Below, in pieces: positions 1 to 9,125 of a stretch of DNA of 64,000 nt. The position numbers and the translations under genes were made by a program. The notes beneath the pieces are model-generated. The model did no database searches. It was not told where the DNA came from and was given only the letters and a program-made list of their open reading frames with translations. Source of the DNA: Bifidobacterium scardovii JCM 12489 = DSM 13734 (GTDB lineage: Bacteria; Actinomycetota; Actinomycetes; Actinomycetales; Bifidobacteriaceae); assembly GCF_001042635.1 (NCBI RefSeq), contig NZ_AP012331.1:1054001-1118000 (forward strand). Direction: 5' to 3'. Each line of letters starts with the position of its first letter. The stretch's first letter is position 1.

Positions 1-1
1 T

Positions 2-1246
2 GCGAACGGATTCGCCAACTATGACGAAGCCACCGCTGCGCCTGCCGACTACAGTATGTCGGACGACGTGAAATCCACGTTCTACAACATCGGCAACTAC
101 GATCCCACCGAATTCGACAATACGGATGACCAGATGCCGACCACCGGCGCGAACAACGGACTGAGACTCGTGGACCTGCGCGGCGTGGACTATGACAACG
201 CGCAGTGGGACCAGCTACTCGACCAGCTCACCTTCGATGAGATGGATAACATCATCGCTAACGGCGGCTACCAGAACACAGCCATCAAATCCATCGGCAA
301 GATACGTCTGTCGGATGTGGATGGTCCGGCTGCCCTGAAAGACAATTTCACCGGTGTAAGCTCCATCGGCCTGCCCGCCAACATTGCGCTCGCCTGCTCG
401 TGGAACAAGGATCTGGCCCGCCAGTACGGCGAAACCATTGGTGACATGGCCCACGAAATGCAGGTGTCCGGCTGGTACGCGCCTTCCATCAACAATCATC
501 GTTCGGCATTCGGCGGTCGTAACTTCGAATACTTCTCGGAAGACCCCGTGCTGACCGCTGGACTTGCCTCCGAACAGGTGCTTGGCGCGGCCGACCGTGG
601 CGTGTACGCCTTCACCAAGCACTTCGCCCTGAACGAGCAGGAAAACGAGCGCAACGGGCAGCTGTGCACATGGTCGAACGAGCAGGCAATCCGCGAAATC
701 TACCTGCGTCCGTTCGAGGAAGTCGTCAAGGCCGACGGCGACGCGCAGGCCATGATGGGCGCGTTCAACTACATCGGCAACACCTACGCCAGCGCGCACG
801 TCGGACTGAACCAGACCATATTGCGCGAGGAATGGGGCTTCAAGGGCATGCTGGAAACCGATCACTTCTCCGGCCTGAACTACGGTTACCAGACCGCCGA
901 TCAGGCGATTCGCGGATACGCCGACATCATGCTCGCCTCCACCGAGACCACCAATCATGTGACCGATCACTCCGCCACCTCCGTGATCGCCATGCGTCGG
1001 GCCGTGCACAACATCCTGTACACAGCCGTCAACAGCTGGCGATACGCGGACGGTGAGCCCGCTGACCCGATGCCCGCATGGCAAATTGCGATGATCGTGG
1101 CCGACGTGGTGCTGGGCGTGGCGCTGGTTGGACTTGAGGCGATTGCCATCAAGCGGTTTGTGAGCCGTCGCCGTACCGGGGCCGGTGCTGTTGCCGGCGT
1201 GACTGCGCCGCCCACTACGGATACGCCCGAGCCGGACGCCGAATAA
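2..1246 (+). CDS. Glycoside hydrolase family 3 enzyme, C-terminal part, membrane-anchored (5' partial)
   Basis: The frame is open to the left edge, so the start lies outside the window and about 414 residues are visible. The visible part is the GH3 N-terminal-type catalytic barrel: a KHFALNEQE-like motif, the FxYFSEDP segment, and GMLETDHF, where the Asp is the expected nucleophile. It is followed by one hydrophobic helix (about 25 residues from PAWQIAMIV) and an Arg-rich cytoplasmic tail ending in a Pro/Thr-rich stretch. The barrel being the last folded domain means the domain order is inverted relative to canonical GH3 enzymes (barrel first), an arrangement I know from some gut-bacterial beta-glucosidases; the other domain should lie upstream. 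Probable role: surface-tethered beta-glucosidase or related exo-hydrolase. The substrate cannot be read from this fragment. A strong terminator follows. Confidence 0.85.
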   Translation, partial: ANGFANYDEATAAPADYSMSDDVKSTFYNIGNYDPTEFDNTDDQMPTTGANNGLRLVDLRGVDYDNAQWDQLLDQLTFDEMDNIIANGGYQNTAIKSIGKIRLSDVDGPAALKDNFTGVSSIGLPANIALACSWNKDLARQYGETIGDMAHEMQVSGWYAPSINNHRSAFGGRNFEYFSEDPVLTAGLASEQVLGAADRGVYAFTKHFALNEQENERNGQLCTWSNEQAIREIYLRPFEEVVKADGDAQAMMGAFNYIGNTYASAHVGLNQTILREEWGFKGMLETDHFSGLNYGYQTADQAIRGYADIMLASTETTNHVTDHSATSVIAMRRAVHNILYTAVNSWRYADGEPADPMPAWQIAMIVADVVLGVALVGLEAIAIKRFVSRRRTGAGAVAGVTAPPTTDTPEPDAE

Positions 1247-1335
1247 CCCCATACGTGGGTGACGGCGGTTCCTCCTACCGTCGCCCATCCTCAGCGGTGT
1301 GGATTCGCTGCCCTGAATCCATGCCCATGCCCATC

Positions 1336-1370
1336 AGGCGGCAGCCGACCTCCTCCGGCTGCCGCCTTTT
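1336..1370 (+). terminator. Rho-independent terminator after the GH3 gene
   Basis: A 12-bp GC-rich stem (AGGCGGCAGCCG paired with CGGCTGCCGCCT) with an 8-nt loop runs into TTTT, about 90 bases after the GH3 stop. The remaining 200 bases up to the convergent LysR gene show no gene that I can support. Confidence 0.85.
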
Positions 1371-1569
1371 CATATTCGTTCTCGAAGTCGGCATAGGTAC
1401 GGGCGGACGCGGAATGGATACGGGCATATAAAGTCAAAAACGGGCCCAAAACAATGGATACGCATGGATAAAGGCCGATACATTCCGATATTCGTGGGTG
1501 AGGGAACTCACTAAGGCTTCCGTGTAACGGGCTGGGCCAAGTTTGACTGAGAGCTTGGCGTAATGCGCC

Positions 1570-2436
1570 TCACCGCGACAGGAATCGGGCGAATTCGGCG
1601 GCGGCCGGCGAGGTCGCGGCCTGTTTCTTCCAGACGATGGACGAGCTGGTCTCCAGCGCGGGGGAGAGCGGGACGCTGCGCGTGCCCGGGTAGGCGATGC
1701 CCAAATCGATGCCGAGGAAGATGCCGAGGCCATTCGACACCATGATGAGGGCGTTGTTGGTCAGCGAGCAATAGCCGGCGATGTTCGCTCTGGCCTGGTC
1801 GGCATACCGGCCGAACCAGTTCAGCAGCAGATTGTGCACCGGTGTGCGTACCGGGAACAGCAGCGGGAAATCCTTGAGATCCTGCGGGGTCAGGGATGCG
1901 CGCATCGCGAGCGGATGGTTCTCGGGAACCATTGCTGCCCAAGGCTCCGTGGAGTCGGTGCGCCGATATTCGTATTGGCTCACGTCCACCGGGTCGGCGA
2001 GCAGCCCGAAATCCATAAGACGCTGCTCGAGCTGATCCTGAATGATGTCCGATGTGGTGCTGGTCACCCGGAACCGCACGCCGGGGTGCGGTTCGCGGAA
2101 CGCCGCCATGCGTTGGGACAACGTCGACATGCCGCGCAATTCGCCGCATCCGACGGCGATTTCACCGCTCAATTCGCCGCCGGATTGCCGCAGCTCGAAT
2201 TCGGTTTTGTCCGCCAAGGAGACGATGGTCTGCGCGCGTTCGCGCAGCAGCCGGCCTTCCTCGGTGAGCGTGATGGTATGGCTGCCGCGTTCGAACAGCG
2301 TGACGCCCAACTCCTCCTCCAGCTGTTTGAGCTGGCGGGAGAGCGTCGGCTGGGAGATGCGCAGCAGCTGGGCCGCCCATGTGATGTTGCCTTCCTCGGC
2401 GACCGCCAGAAAATAGCGCAGGACTCGCAGTTCCAT
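1570..2436 (-). CDS. LysR family transcriptional regulator
   Basis: 288 residues, the usual LysR length. The N-terminal winged helix-turn-helix is clear (MELRVLRYFLAVAEEGN, then SQPTLSRQLKQLEEELG at about residues 28-45), followed by a periplasmic-binding-like effector domain of about 200 residues (GEIAVGCGELRGM onward). It is divergent from the ABC exporter pair that begins 305 bases away, so it could control that operon as well as itself; this is inferred from position only. The effector is unknown. No lesion is seen. Confidence 0.9.
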   Translation of the reverse strand: MELRVLRYFLAVAEEGNITWAAQLLRISQPTLSRQLKQLEEELGVTLFERGSHTITLTEEGRLLRERAQTIVSLADKTEFELRQSGGELSGEIAVGCGELRGMSTLSQRMAAFREPHPGVRFRVTSTTSDIIQDQLEQRLMDFGLLADPVDVSQYEYRRTDSTEPWAAMVPENHPLAMRASLTPQDLKDFPLLFPVRTPVHNLLLNWFGRYADQARANIAGYCSLTNNALIMVSNGLGIFLGIDLGIAYPGTRSVPLSPALETSSSIVWKKQAATSPAAAEFARFLSR

Positions 2437-2504
2437 CCTTGGGACTCCTTTGGTGTGGACGCAGGCTTCCAGTATCTCACGTCGTTAATTCGTTTAGTAA
2501 TTCA

Positions 2505-2611
2505 GGCTCCCCTCTCCGAGGGGAGCTGTCGGCGTGGCCGACTGAGGGGAGCGCATGAGAGCCGGCTTGATCAGGCGTTCGCGGTAATGCTCCCCTCCAA
2601 GAGGGGAGCCA
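2505..2611. repeat. REP-like palindromic repeat, inverted pair
   Basis: This lies in the 305-base gap between the LysR gene and the ABC exporter. The first part (2505-2551) is a GGCTCCCCTC/GAGGGGAGC hairpin followed by a second small hairpin, GTCGGC..GCCGAC, and ACTGAGGGGAG. The second part (2589-2610) is another GCTCCCCTC/GAGGGGAGC hairpin. It belongs to a dispersed family with further members near 8319, 14671, 26183, 28426, 30161, 37411 and 44151. The rest of the gap holds the ABC promoter region, where I see no convincing hexamers. Confidence 0.7.
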
Positions 2612-2741
2612 GACATAGTACACGAACTTACGACGCAGGCTTCTAGTGGTCTGTCTCGTACAATTATGCCTTGCTGACCCGGCCGGGCGCGGACGCGGGC
2701 CTATACTGGGTTGACGGCGATTCTCGGGCATGAGGTGAACG

Positions 2742-4538
2742 ATGGGACTCATCTTTCGGTATATGCGCAGGCATTGGGCCATGGCCCTGACCGCGGTCTC
2801 GTTCCTGAGCATCGAGACCGTGGCCGACCTGCTGCAGCCCACGCTGATGTCGATGGTGGTGGATGACGGCGTGGCGAACCGCGACCTGAACCGGGTGCTC
2901 ATGTGGGGAGCGATGATGCTCGCCGTCGCGGCCGTTGGCGCGTTGGGTGCGGTCACGCGCAACATCTTCGCCTCCCGCGCCGCCCAGCTCATCGGCCGCG
3001 ACATCCGTTCCGACGCCTACCGCACGGTCATGTCCCTGAGCTGCGATCAGGTGGATCGCCTGCAACCCGGCGCCATCATCACGCGCATCACCAACGATGT
3101 GGTGCAGATCCAGAACTTCGCCCAAGGCCTGATGCGCATCATGCTCAAGGCGCCGATCACCTGCGTCGGCGCGATCGTGCTGATCGTGGTGCAGGTTCCC
3201 GGGCAGCTGCCGGTCGTCATCATGCTGCTTGCGGTGTCGGGCGTGCTCATCTGGCGCAACATGGCCGCCAGCTTCCCGCGGTTCCTCGCCGTGCAGCACG
3301 CGCTCGACCGGCTCGGCACCGTCAGCCGCGAATTCCTTCGCTCGGTGCGCGTGGTCAAGGCCTTCGGCATGGAACGGGAGGAGTCGGGCCGATTCGGGAC
3401 CTCCGCCGGCGATTTCGCGCAGGCGAACATCGCCGCCCAGCGGGTGAACGCCGTATACGGTCCGCTGATCAACCTGACGGTGAACCTCGGCATCGTCGCG
3501 CTGCTGTGGCTGTCGCGGGCCACCGATCCGGGGCGCATCGGCGCGCTGATGGCCTCCATGAACTACATGACGCAGGTGCTGTTCGCCTTGGGGCGCGTGT
3601 CGATGATCCTGAATTCGGCGGTCAGGGCCAGCGCGTCGGCCCGGCGCATCCAGGAGATCTTCGACCAGCCGGCCGCCTCCGATGCGGCTGCCGGCACGCA
3701 GGCCGATCCGGCGCGGGACTCCCGCCCGAGCGGCGGCCCGGACGACGGCCACGGCGATGGCACCGGCTCCGGACTGCGGTTCGACCATGTCACCTTCGCG
3801 TATGCGAACAGCCCGCGCCCGGCCCTGACCGATGTCAGCCTCGCCGTGCCCGAAGGCGGCACGCTGGGCGTCATCGGCCCGACCGGTTCCGGCAAGTCCA
3901 CGCTGGTCTCGCTGCTGCCGCGCTTCTACGCGCCGCAATCCGGGCACATCCTGTGGAATGGCCGTGACATCGCCGGCATGGACGTCGAACGGCTGCGCGC
4001 GGACATCGCGCTCGTGCCGCAAAAACCCGTGCTGTTCACCGGAAGCGTGCGGTCGAATCTCCTGTGGGGCGACCCGGACGCGGGCGACGAGCGGCTCGAG
4101 CGGGCCTGCCGGGAATCCTGCGCCGACGAATTCGTGCGCGAACTGCCGGGCGGGTACGGCGCCCCGATCGGTCAGGGCGGCGTGAATCTGTCCGGAGGCC
4201 AGAAGCAGCGGCTAAGTCTGGCCCGCGCGCTGATCCGCACGCCGCGCATGCTGATCCTCGACGACTGCACCAGCGCGCTCGACGCCATCACCGAACGGCG
4301 GGTGCTCGACCATGTGGCCGCGCTACGCGGGCTCACCGTGCTGCTCATCTCCCAACGCATCGCCACGGTTCGCCGGTGCGATCGCATCGCGGTCATGCAT
4401 GGCGGGCGTATCGCGGCGGTCGGCACCCATGCCGAGCTCATGGCCGCCTGCCCGCAATATCAGGCGATCTACGCCTCGCAGGTCGGCGTCGTCCGGCGTG
4501 CGCCCGCGCAATCCGATGGCAAGGAGGCCGTGCGATGA
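2742..4538 (+). CDS. ABC exporter subunit with degenerate Walker B (heterodimer partner A)
   Basis: 598 residues: a six-helix transmembrane domain (about residues 10-290), an Ala/Gly/Asp-rich linker, then the nucleotide-binding domain. Walker A is GPTGSGKST (about residue 380), the signature is LSGGQ (about 483) and Walker B is LILDDCTSALD. An Asp stands where the catalytic Glu is normally found. A degenerate site in one subunit, with Glu in the partner, is the hallmark of heterodimeric exporters of the TM287/288 or LmrCD type. The stop overlaps the next start (ATGA), so the pair is translationally coupled. Likely role: efflux of drugs, lipids or peptides across the cytoplasmic membrane; the substrate is unknown. 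Confidence 0.9.
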   Translation: MGLIFRYMRRHWAMALTAVSFLSIETVADLLQPTLMSMVVDDGVANRDLNRVLMWGAMMLAVAAVGALGAVTRNIFASRAAQLIGRDIRSDAYRTVMSLSCDQVDRLQPGAIITRITNDVVQIQNFAQGLMRIMLKAPITCVGAIVLIVVQVPGQLPVVIMLLAVSGVLIWRNMAASFPRFLAVQHALDRLGTVSREFLRSVRVVKAFGMEREESGRFGTSAGDFAQANIAAQRVNAVYGPLINLTVNLGIVALLWLSRATDPGRIGALMASMNYMTQVLFALGRVSMILNSAVRASASARRIQEIFDQPAASDAAAGTQADPARDSRPSGGPDDGHGDGTGSGLRFDHVTFAYANSPRPALTDVSLAVPEGGTLGVIGPTGSGKSTLVSLLPRFYAPQSGHILWNGRDIAGMDVERLRADIALVPQKPVLFTGSVRSNLLWGDPDAGDERLERACRESCADEFVRELPGGYGAPIGQGGVNLSGGQKQRLSLARALIRTPRMLILDDCTSALDAITERRVLDHVAALRGLTVLLISQRIATVRRCDRIAVMHGGRIAAVGTHAELMAACPQYQAIYASQVGVVRRAPAQSDGKEAVR

Positions 4539-6415
4539 GCGATCGCAAAGCACAGTCGGCGCAATCCACTCAGTCGGCGCAATCCGCCGGGGAGCCTTTC
4601 CCCGGTACCGGCGGCTTCGGCGGGCAGCGCCCCGGCCAGCCCCCGCAGATGGGCGGCGGCATGGCCCGGCGTGGGGCCGCCGTCGTCAAGCCCAAGGACA
4701 TGCGTGGCACGCTGCGCCGGCTCTACGACATCACGCGCGGCCATCGCCAAGGATTGGGATGGGTGTTCGCGCTGTCCGGGCTGTCCTCCGCCTCGGCGGT
4801 GCTTTCGCCGCTGCTCGTCGGGCTGGTGGTCAACGCCATCGCGGCAGGCGACCCGGTCGCCATGGCGCTTGCCCTGCTTGCCGCGGTGTACCTGCTGGAC
4901 TGGCTGGTCAATTTCGGCCAGCAGTACCTCATGGCCGCAGCCGGGCAGCGCATCGTGCTCCACCTGCGCATGTCCCTGTTCGATGCCCTCGCCACGCTGC
5001 CGCTGCGCTTCTTCGACCGGCACCAGCACGGCGAGCTGATGAGCCGCCTGACCAACGACGTGGACAATATATCCACCACGATCTCCGATTCGCTTGCGCA
5101 ACTCATGGTGTACGCGTTCACCATCGCCGGCACGCTCGTCTGCATGCTGGCGCTCAGTCCGGTGCTCACCGTGGTGTCGCTGCTGCCCGTGGCGCTGGTC
5201 TTCATCCTGACCAAGGTCGTCACCACACGCACCCGCCCGCTGTACGCGCGCCAGCAGCAGGTGCTTGGACGGCTCGACGGTCTGGTGGAGGAGAGCGTGT
5301 CCGGGCTCACGATGGTCAAGGCCTACGGGCGCGAGGAGCGGATGATCGCCGACTTCGAGAAGCTCAACGACGAGCTGTGCGACACCGGCGTCCGCGCGCA
5401 GACCTGGTCCGGATACCTGATGCCGCTGTCGAACGTGATCAACAACCTCGGCTTTCTGCTCGTGGCGGTGATCAGCGGGTTGATGGCCGTGCGCGGCTGG
5501 ATCGGCGTCGGCGTGATCGCCAGCTTCCTGCTGTACGTACGGCAGTTCTCCCGTCCGTTCGTGGACATCGCGAACATCTACAACACCTTCCAGACCGCGG
5601 TGGCCGGAGCCGAACGCATCTTCCAGATCATGGACGAGGAGCCGGAGCCCGCCGACCGGGCGGACGCGCTGCCGCTGGACAGCCCGAGAGGCGACATCGC
5701 GTTCGACCATGTGCGCTTCGGCTACGACCCCGGCAATCCGGTGATCCACGACCTGACCCTTGCGATCCCCGCCGGCACGCGCGTAGCGTTCGTGGGGGAG
5801 ACCGGTTCGGGCAAGACCACGCTGGTCAACCTGCTCGCCCGGTTCTACGATCCGGATGCCGGCCGCATCCTGCTCGACGGGCACGACCTGCGCGACTACC
5901 GGCTGGCCGATCTGCGCGCCGCCTTCGGCACGGTGCTGCAGGATCCGTCCCTGTTTGAGGACACCGTCGCCGCGAACATCGCCTACGGGCGGCCGGGAGC
6001 GGGCATGGACGCGATCCGCGTCGCGGCGAAGGCGGCGGGAGCCGACGCGTTCATCGAACGGCTGCCGGAGGGCTACGGCACGATGCTCGAAGGCGGCGGG
6101 GCTGCGCTGAGCCAGGGCGAGCGCCAGCTGCTCACCATCGCCCGCGCGCTGCTCGCCGACGCGCCGATCGTCATCCTCGACGAGGCGACCAGCGCGGTGG
6201 ACACCGTCACCGAGGCCGCGATCCGCGACGCGATGCTGGCGATGACCGCCGGGCGGACCAGTTTCGTCATCGCGCACCGCCTGTCCACCATCCGCGATTC
6301 CGATCTCATCGTGGTCATCGAGCACGGGCGCATCGCCGAACAGGGCACGCATGAGTCGCTGATGGCCGCGCACGGCATCTACGCGCGCATGGTCGCCGAT
6401 CAGAGCGGACGGTGA
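4535..6415 (+). CDS. ABC exporter subunit with canonical Walker B (heterodimer partner B)
   Basis: 626 residues from the ATG that overlaps the upstream stop by four bases. The N-terminal ~45 residues are a Gln/Ser then Gly/Pro-rich cytoplasmic extension. A six-helix domain (about 65-350) follows, then the ATPase domain with Walker A GETGSGKTT, signature LSQGE and Walker B IVILDEATS with the catalytic Glu present. LSQG instead of LSGG is also seen in the TM288 type of subunit and matches the degenerate partner upstream. Together the two genes should form one asymmetric exporter. Nothing downstream shares the operon: the next gene is convergent. Confidence 0.92.
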   Translation: MSDRKAQSAQSTQSAQSAGEPFPGTGGFGGQRPGQPPQMGGGMARRGAAVVKPKDMRGTLRRLYDITRGHRQGLGWVFALSGLSSASAVLSPLLVGLVVNAIAAGDPVAMALALLAAVYLLDWLVNFGQQYLMAAAGQRIVLHLRMSLFDALATLPLRFFDRHQHGELMSRLTNDVDNISTTISDSLAQLMVYAFTIAGTLVCMLALSPVLTVVSLLPVALVFILTKVVTTRTRPLYARQQQVLGRLDGLVEESVSGLTMVKAYGREERMIADFEKLNDELCDTGVRAQTWSGYLMPLSNVINNLGFLLVAVISGLMAVRGWIGVGVIASFLLYVRQFSRPFVDIANIYNTFQTAVAGAERIFQIMDEEPEPADRADALPLDSPRGDIAFDHVRFGYDPGNPVIHDLTLAIPAGTRVAFVGETGSGKTTLVNLLARFYDPDAGRILLDGHDLRDYRLADLRAAFGTVLQDPSLFEDTVAANIAYGRPGAGMDAIRVAAKAAGADAFIERLPEGYGTMLEGGGAALSQGERQLLTIARALLADAPIVILDEATSAVDTVTEAAIRDAMLAMTAGRTSFVIAHRLSTIRDSDLIVVIEHGRIAEQGTHESLMAAHGIYARMVADQSGR

Positions 6416-6484
6416 AGGCGATAGATATCGATGAATATGCCATCCGTGGGCGGAAGGCTTGTCGGACTGATGGGAAACCGTACG

Positions 6485-6772
6485 TCAGTCGTGTCGCGTC
6501 GCTGCGACCACGTCGTCGATTGAGCGGTAATACGGGTGTGAAAACAATACGTCAAAATCCTGCTCGCAGCCCAAGGCGAAAGCGATGCTGACCAGCGCAT
6601 TCAGCGATATCTCATGCAGCTGCTCGAATCGGCGAATCGACCCGAGGCTCACCCCTGACTTCTCGGCAAGACCGGACTGCGTCATGCCATGCTCTTTGCG
6701 CCTCTTGGCCATTCTTTGGGCGATTCCGGCCATTACCTCTCCCGGCAAGGGTGCATCCAGCAGATCATACAT
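6485..6772 (-). CDS. Orphan XRE/HipB-like HTH protein
   Basis: 95 residues, mostly one Cro/CI helix-turn-helix (KEHGMTQSGLAEKSGVSLGSIRRFEQ, about residues 27-52). The MYDLLDAPLPGEVM lead-in and the C-terminal VLFSHPYY-type tail resemble antitoxin-like regulators that normally sit directly upstream of a HipA-type kinase. No hipA follows: the gene runs head-on into the ABC exporter end. The promoter predicts a transcript beginning at the ATG itself (see 6773-6830). The likely role is an autoregulated DNA-binding protein, either an orphan antitoxin or a repressor. Function beyond DNA binding is inferred. Confidence 0.8.
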   Translation of the reverse strand: MYDLLDAPLPGEVMAGIAQRMAKRRKEHGMTQSGLAEKSGVSLGSIRRFEQLHEISLNALVSIAFALGCEQDFDVLFSHPYYRSIDDVVAATRHD

Positions 6773-6830
6773 ACTAATATATTAGCAATATTTGATAAAA
6801 TAGGCAATAACTACTACTATATTAGTATTT
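6773..6830 (-). promoter_or_regulatory. Leaderless promoter with palindromic operator for the HTH gene
   Basis: On the minus strand, TTGCCT (complement of 6802-6807) and TAATAT (complement of 6779-6784) are separated by 17 bases. Only six bases then remain before the ATG, so the expected transcription start is the start codon itself. The perfect palindrome CTAATATATTAG (6774-6785) covers the -10 element, and a second TACTAATATA-like copy in opposite orientation lies near 6816-6828, which fits autorepression. The stretch is strikingly AT-rich for this genome. Confidence 0.65.
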
Positions 6831-6928
6831 ATGTATGTCGATTGCGACGGTTGCCGGCGGGTGGCCTTGAAGGCCGGATGCTGGGACGGGGATGGTCGAA
6901 CCGCGGTCGTGCGAATAGCGTGGGTGGT

Positions 6929-7705
6929 ATGGTTACCTGGGATTCGGAACAGTATCTGCGATTCAAGAAGGAGCGCACGCAGCCGTCGCGTGATCTGGCG
7001 ATGCAGCTGCCGCCGGACGACGGCGGCGTCCGGCGCGTGCTCGACATCGGCTGCGGGCCGGGCAACAGCACGGCCGTGCTGCGCGAACGCTACCCGCACG
7101 CCGAGATTCTCGGCGTCGACAGTTCGCCCGACATGGTCGAAGCGGCGCGCAAAGCCTATCCGGACATCGATTTTCGGCTGTGTGACGTGTCCTCGCAATT
7201 GGGCGAGCTGCCCGGCGGTTTCGACGTGGTCTTCTCCAACGCGTGCATCCAGTGGGTGCCGGACCATCCGCATCTGATTCCCGGGTTGCTGGGCCTCCTC
7301 AGGGCCGGGGGAGTGCTGGCCGTGCAGACGCCGATGAACTACGAGGAGGCGATCCACCGCATCATCGGCCGGTTGGTGCATTCGCCGAAGTACGCCGACA
7401 AGCTGCCGCAGCAGCGCGAGTTCTACACCCTCACGCCGCCCGAGTACTGGGAGCTGCTGCACGCGCATGCCAGCGCCTTCCGCATATGGAAGATCACGTA
7501 CATGCACACGCTGCCCTCGCACGAGGCGATTATGGACTGGTATCGCGGCACCGGCATGCGGCCCTACCTGCAGGCGCTCGACGAGGCCGGGCGCAAGGAG
7601 TTCGAGGCGGAGGTCTTCGCGCAGGTGCGCGAGGAATACCCCGTGCAGTCGGACGGCAGCATCATCTTCCCGTTCCCGCGCTTCTTCTTCCTCGCTACGC
7701 GCTGA
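6929..7705 (+). CDS. tam: Trans-aconitate 2-methyltransferase-like SAM methyltransferase
   Basis: 258 residues from ATG 6929. Class I methyltransferase motif I is VLDIGCGPGNS (about residues 37-47), followed by an acidic ADxS loop (GVDSSPDMVE) and FSNACIQWVPDH. That last segment and the Rossmann spacing match Tam enzymes, which methylate trans-aconitate using S-adenosylmethionine and relieve aconitase inhibition. Earlier in-frame starts would run through the HTH promoter and are unlikely. It ends convergently with the TetR gene, overlapping it by 11 bases. Substrate specificity is family-level inference. Confidence 0.85.
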   Translation: MVTWDSEQYLRFKKERTQPSRDLAMQLPPDDGGVRRVLDIGCGPGNSTAVLRERYPHAEILGVDSSPDMVEAARKAYPDIDFRLCDVSSQLGELPGGFDVVFSNACIQWVPDHPHLIPGLLGLLRAGGVLAVQTPMNYEEAIHRIIGRLVHSPKYADKLPQQREFYTLTPPEYWELLHAHASAFRIWKITYMHTLPSHEAIMDWYRGTGMRPYLQALDEAGRKEFEAEVFAQVREEYPVQSDGSIIFPFPRFFFLATR

Positions 7706-8297
7706 CGTACCCGGCTTCCTGCGTGTGCGGCGTGATGCGGGGGAGCAGTTCCTCGGAGACGAAACTCCCGATTTCGGCGGGGTCGGTCATGATCGATCCG
7801 TTGAGCGCTGCGCGGAAGGTGCCGATGATGCCGGAGACGTAGAACTGCTTCAGGAGGATGCGGCGTTTGCGCTCGGCCGGATCGGCGATGGAATCGATAT
7901 CCGGCTCGCCGGGGAACAGTATCGATTGCAGGAACGGCCAGGCGGTCTCCTCGGCGCGCGTGATGAACGCCGGGTCCCCGTGCGGGCCGAGCAGCACATG
8001 GCCGTACGGCATGAGCATGGTCGCCAGGGCCGAGATGGCCGGGCCCATCTCCAGCGTGCCGTCGTGCAGGCATCGCTGCAATATGACGTCCCGCTGCGCG
8101 AGCAGGTCGTCCTCGATCTGCTCGCGCACGTCGCGCACCGATGAGAAGTACAGGTAGAACGTGGCGTGGTTGTAGCCGGCGAGTTCGGTGATCTGGCGCA
8201 CCGAGATCTTCTCGATCGGCTTGGTTTCGTACAACTGCCAGAACGCCTCCTGCATCTTCTCCGGCGCGGTTTGCTCATCCGATTTCGGTCGTCCCAT
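7695..8297 (-). CDS. TetR family transcriptional regulator
   Basis: 200 residues from ATG 8297, preceded by GAAAGGA at good spacing; an ATG 15 bases further upstream lacks such a site. The N-terminal HTH is KISVRQITELAGYNHATFYLYFSSVRDVREQI, with the typical TFYxYF signature, followed by a helical ligand-binding domain of no recognisable subtype. The gene upstream on the other strand is a truncated membrane protein, which could be the remains of its target. The target is unknown. Confidence 0.88.
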   Translation of the reverse strand: MGRPKSDEQTAPEKMQEAFWQLYETKPIEKISVRQITELAGYNHATFYLYFSSVRDVREQIEDDLLAQRDVILQRCLHDGTLEMGPAISALATMLMPYGHVLLGPHGDPAFITRAEETAWPFLQSILFPGEPDIDSIADPAERKRRILLKQFYVSGIIGTFRAALNGSIMTDPAEIGSFVSEELLPRITPHTQEAGYVSA

Positions 8298-8318
8298 GGC
8301 GTTTCCTTTCATGCTTGC

Positions 8319-8370
8319 GGCTCTCCGCTGGCGGGAAGCCGTCGGCTGTGCCGACTGAAGGGTGGTCGGC
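8319..8370. repeat. REP-like palindromic repeat at the border of a truncated gene
   Basis: GGCTCTCCGCTGGCGGGAAGC followed by GTCGGC..GCCGAC and ACTGAAGGGTGGT, the same two-hairpin plan as the other family members but more diverged. It sits eight bases before the point where the reading frame of the following 5'-truncated gene opens. Confidence 0.6.
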
Positions 8371-8377
8371 GAGATGA

Positions 8378-9052
8378 TCTCATCGACTCCTTCTAACCCA
8401 ACAGCAGATCGAATCCGCGACCACGCTCGCCCAGGCCATGACCAAGGCCCAGTCCGGCACCGCCACCAAGACCGACGACAAGAACACCCCGACCGTCACG
8501 CTGAAGGTCGACAACTCGAAGAGCCCGCTCGTCTCCAACCTGCTGCAGCAGAGCATCCCGACCGCGCTGGCATCGACCGGCGCCACCGTGAACGTCAAGG
8601 TGCTCAACAAGGGCAGCCTCAAGTCCCACAGCAGCCTGCGCACCGCCTCGATGATGAGCCAGAACGTGCTCATCATGCCGACCTACATGATGTCGATGCT
8701 CGTCGCGATCCTGCTCATTGGCGAATTCGGCCGTAAGTACTACGCCACCAAGTCGGAGCGCTGGATCGCCTTCGGACGCCAGCTCGTCGCCGCACTTGGC
8801 TGGTCGGCCGTCGTGGCATTCGGATCATGCTGCGCCCTGTGGATGACCGGTTCCGGCTTCCCTCCGGCCGCGATGTTCTGTTTCCTGTGGCTCGCCAGCT
8901 TCGCGCTGATGACCGTGTTCCTGGGCTTGCAGAACATCAGCAAGGTGCTCGGCACGGTCTGCGGTGCGCTTGGCATGGGCCTCGGCATGACCAGCGGCCT
9001 GCTGCCGCTCGCCAAGGCCAAGAAGGCCAAGGTCGAGGTCGAGGCCAAGTAG
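8378..9052 (+). pseudogene. 5'-truncated multi-spanning membrane protein (YhgE/Pip or ABC-2-like C-terminal part)
   Basis: The frame opens right after the repeat at 8319-8370 and has no start codon with a ribosome binding site. The first ATG (8438) lies inside what looks like continuous protein (QQQIESATTLAQAM before it). An extracytoplasmic-looking segment ends with NVKVLNKGSL, then come four or five hydrophobic helices (MLVAILLIGE, WSAVVAFGSCCALW, FLWLASFALMTVFLGL, TVCGALGMGLGM) and a Lys-rich tail. The pattern of a long soluble region then a helix bundle is that of YhgE/Pip or ABC-2-like permeases, which normally also have an N-terminal helix, missing here. It is probably a remnant; the family call is tentative. 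Confidence 0.55.
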
Positions 9053-9068
9053 CCGGCCCCGTTCGTCG

Positions 9069-9113
9069 AACACGCCGCTCAACGGGACCGACATGCTCCC
9101 CGGGGGGCGTGTT
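9069..9113 (+). terminator. Possible weak terminator
   Basis: AACACGCC and GGCGTGTT can pair as an eight-base stem around a long loop that itself contains CCCC/GGGG. It lies between convergent genes. The T run is short, so confidence is low. Confidence 0.35.
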
Positions 9114-9125
9114 TGTGCCGCCTGC

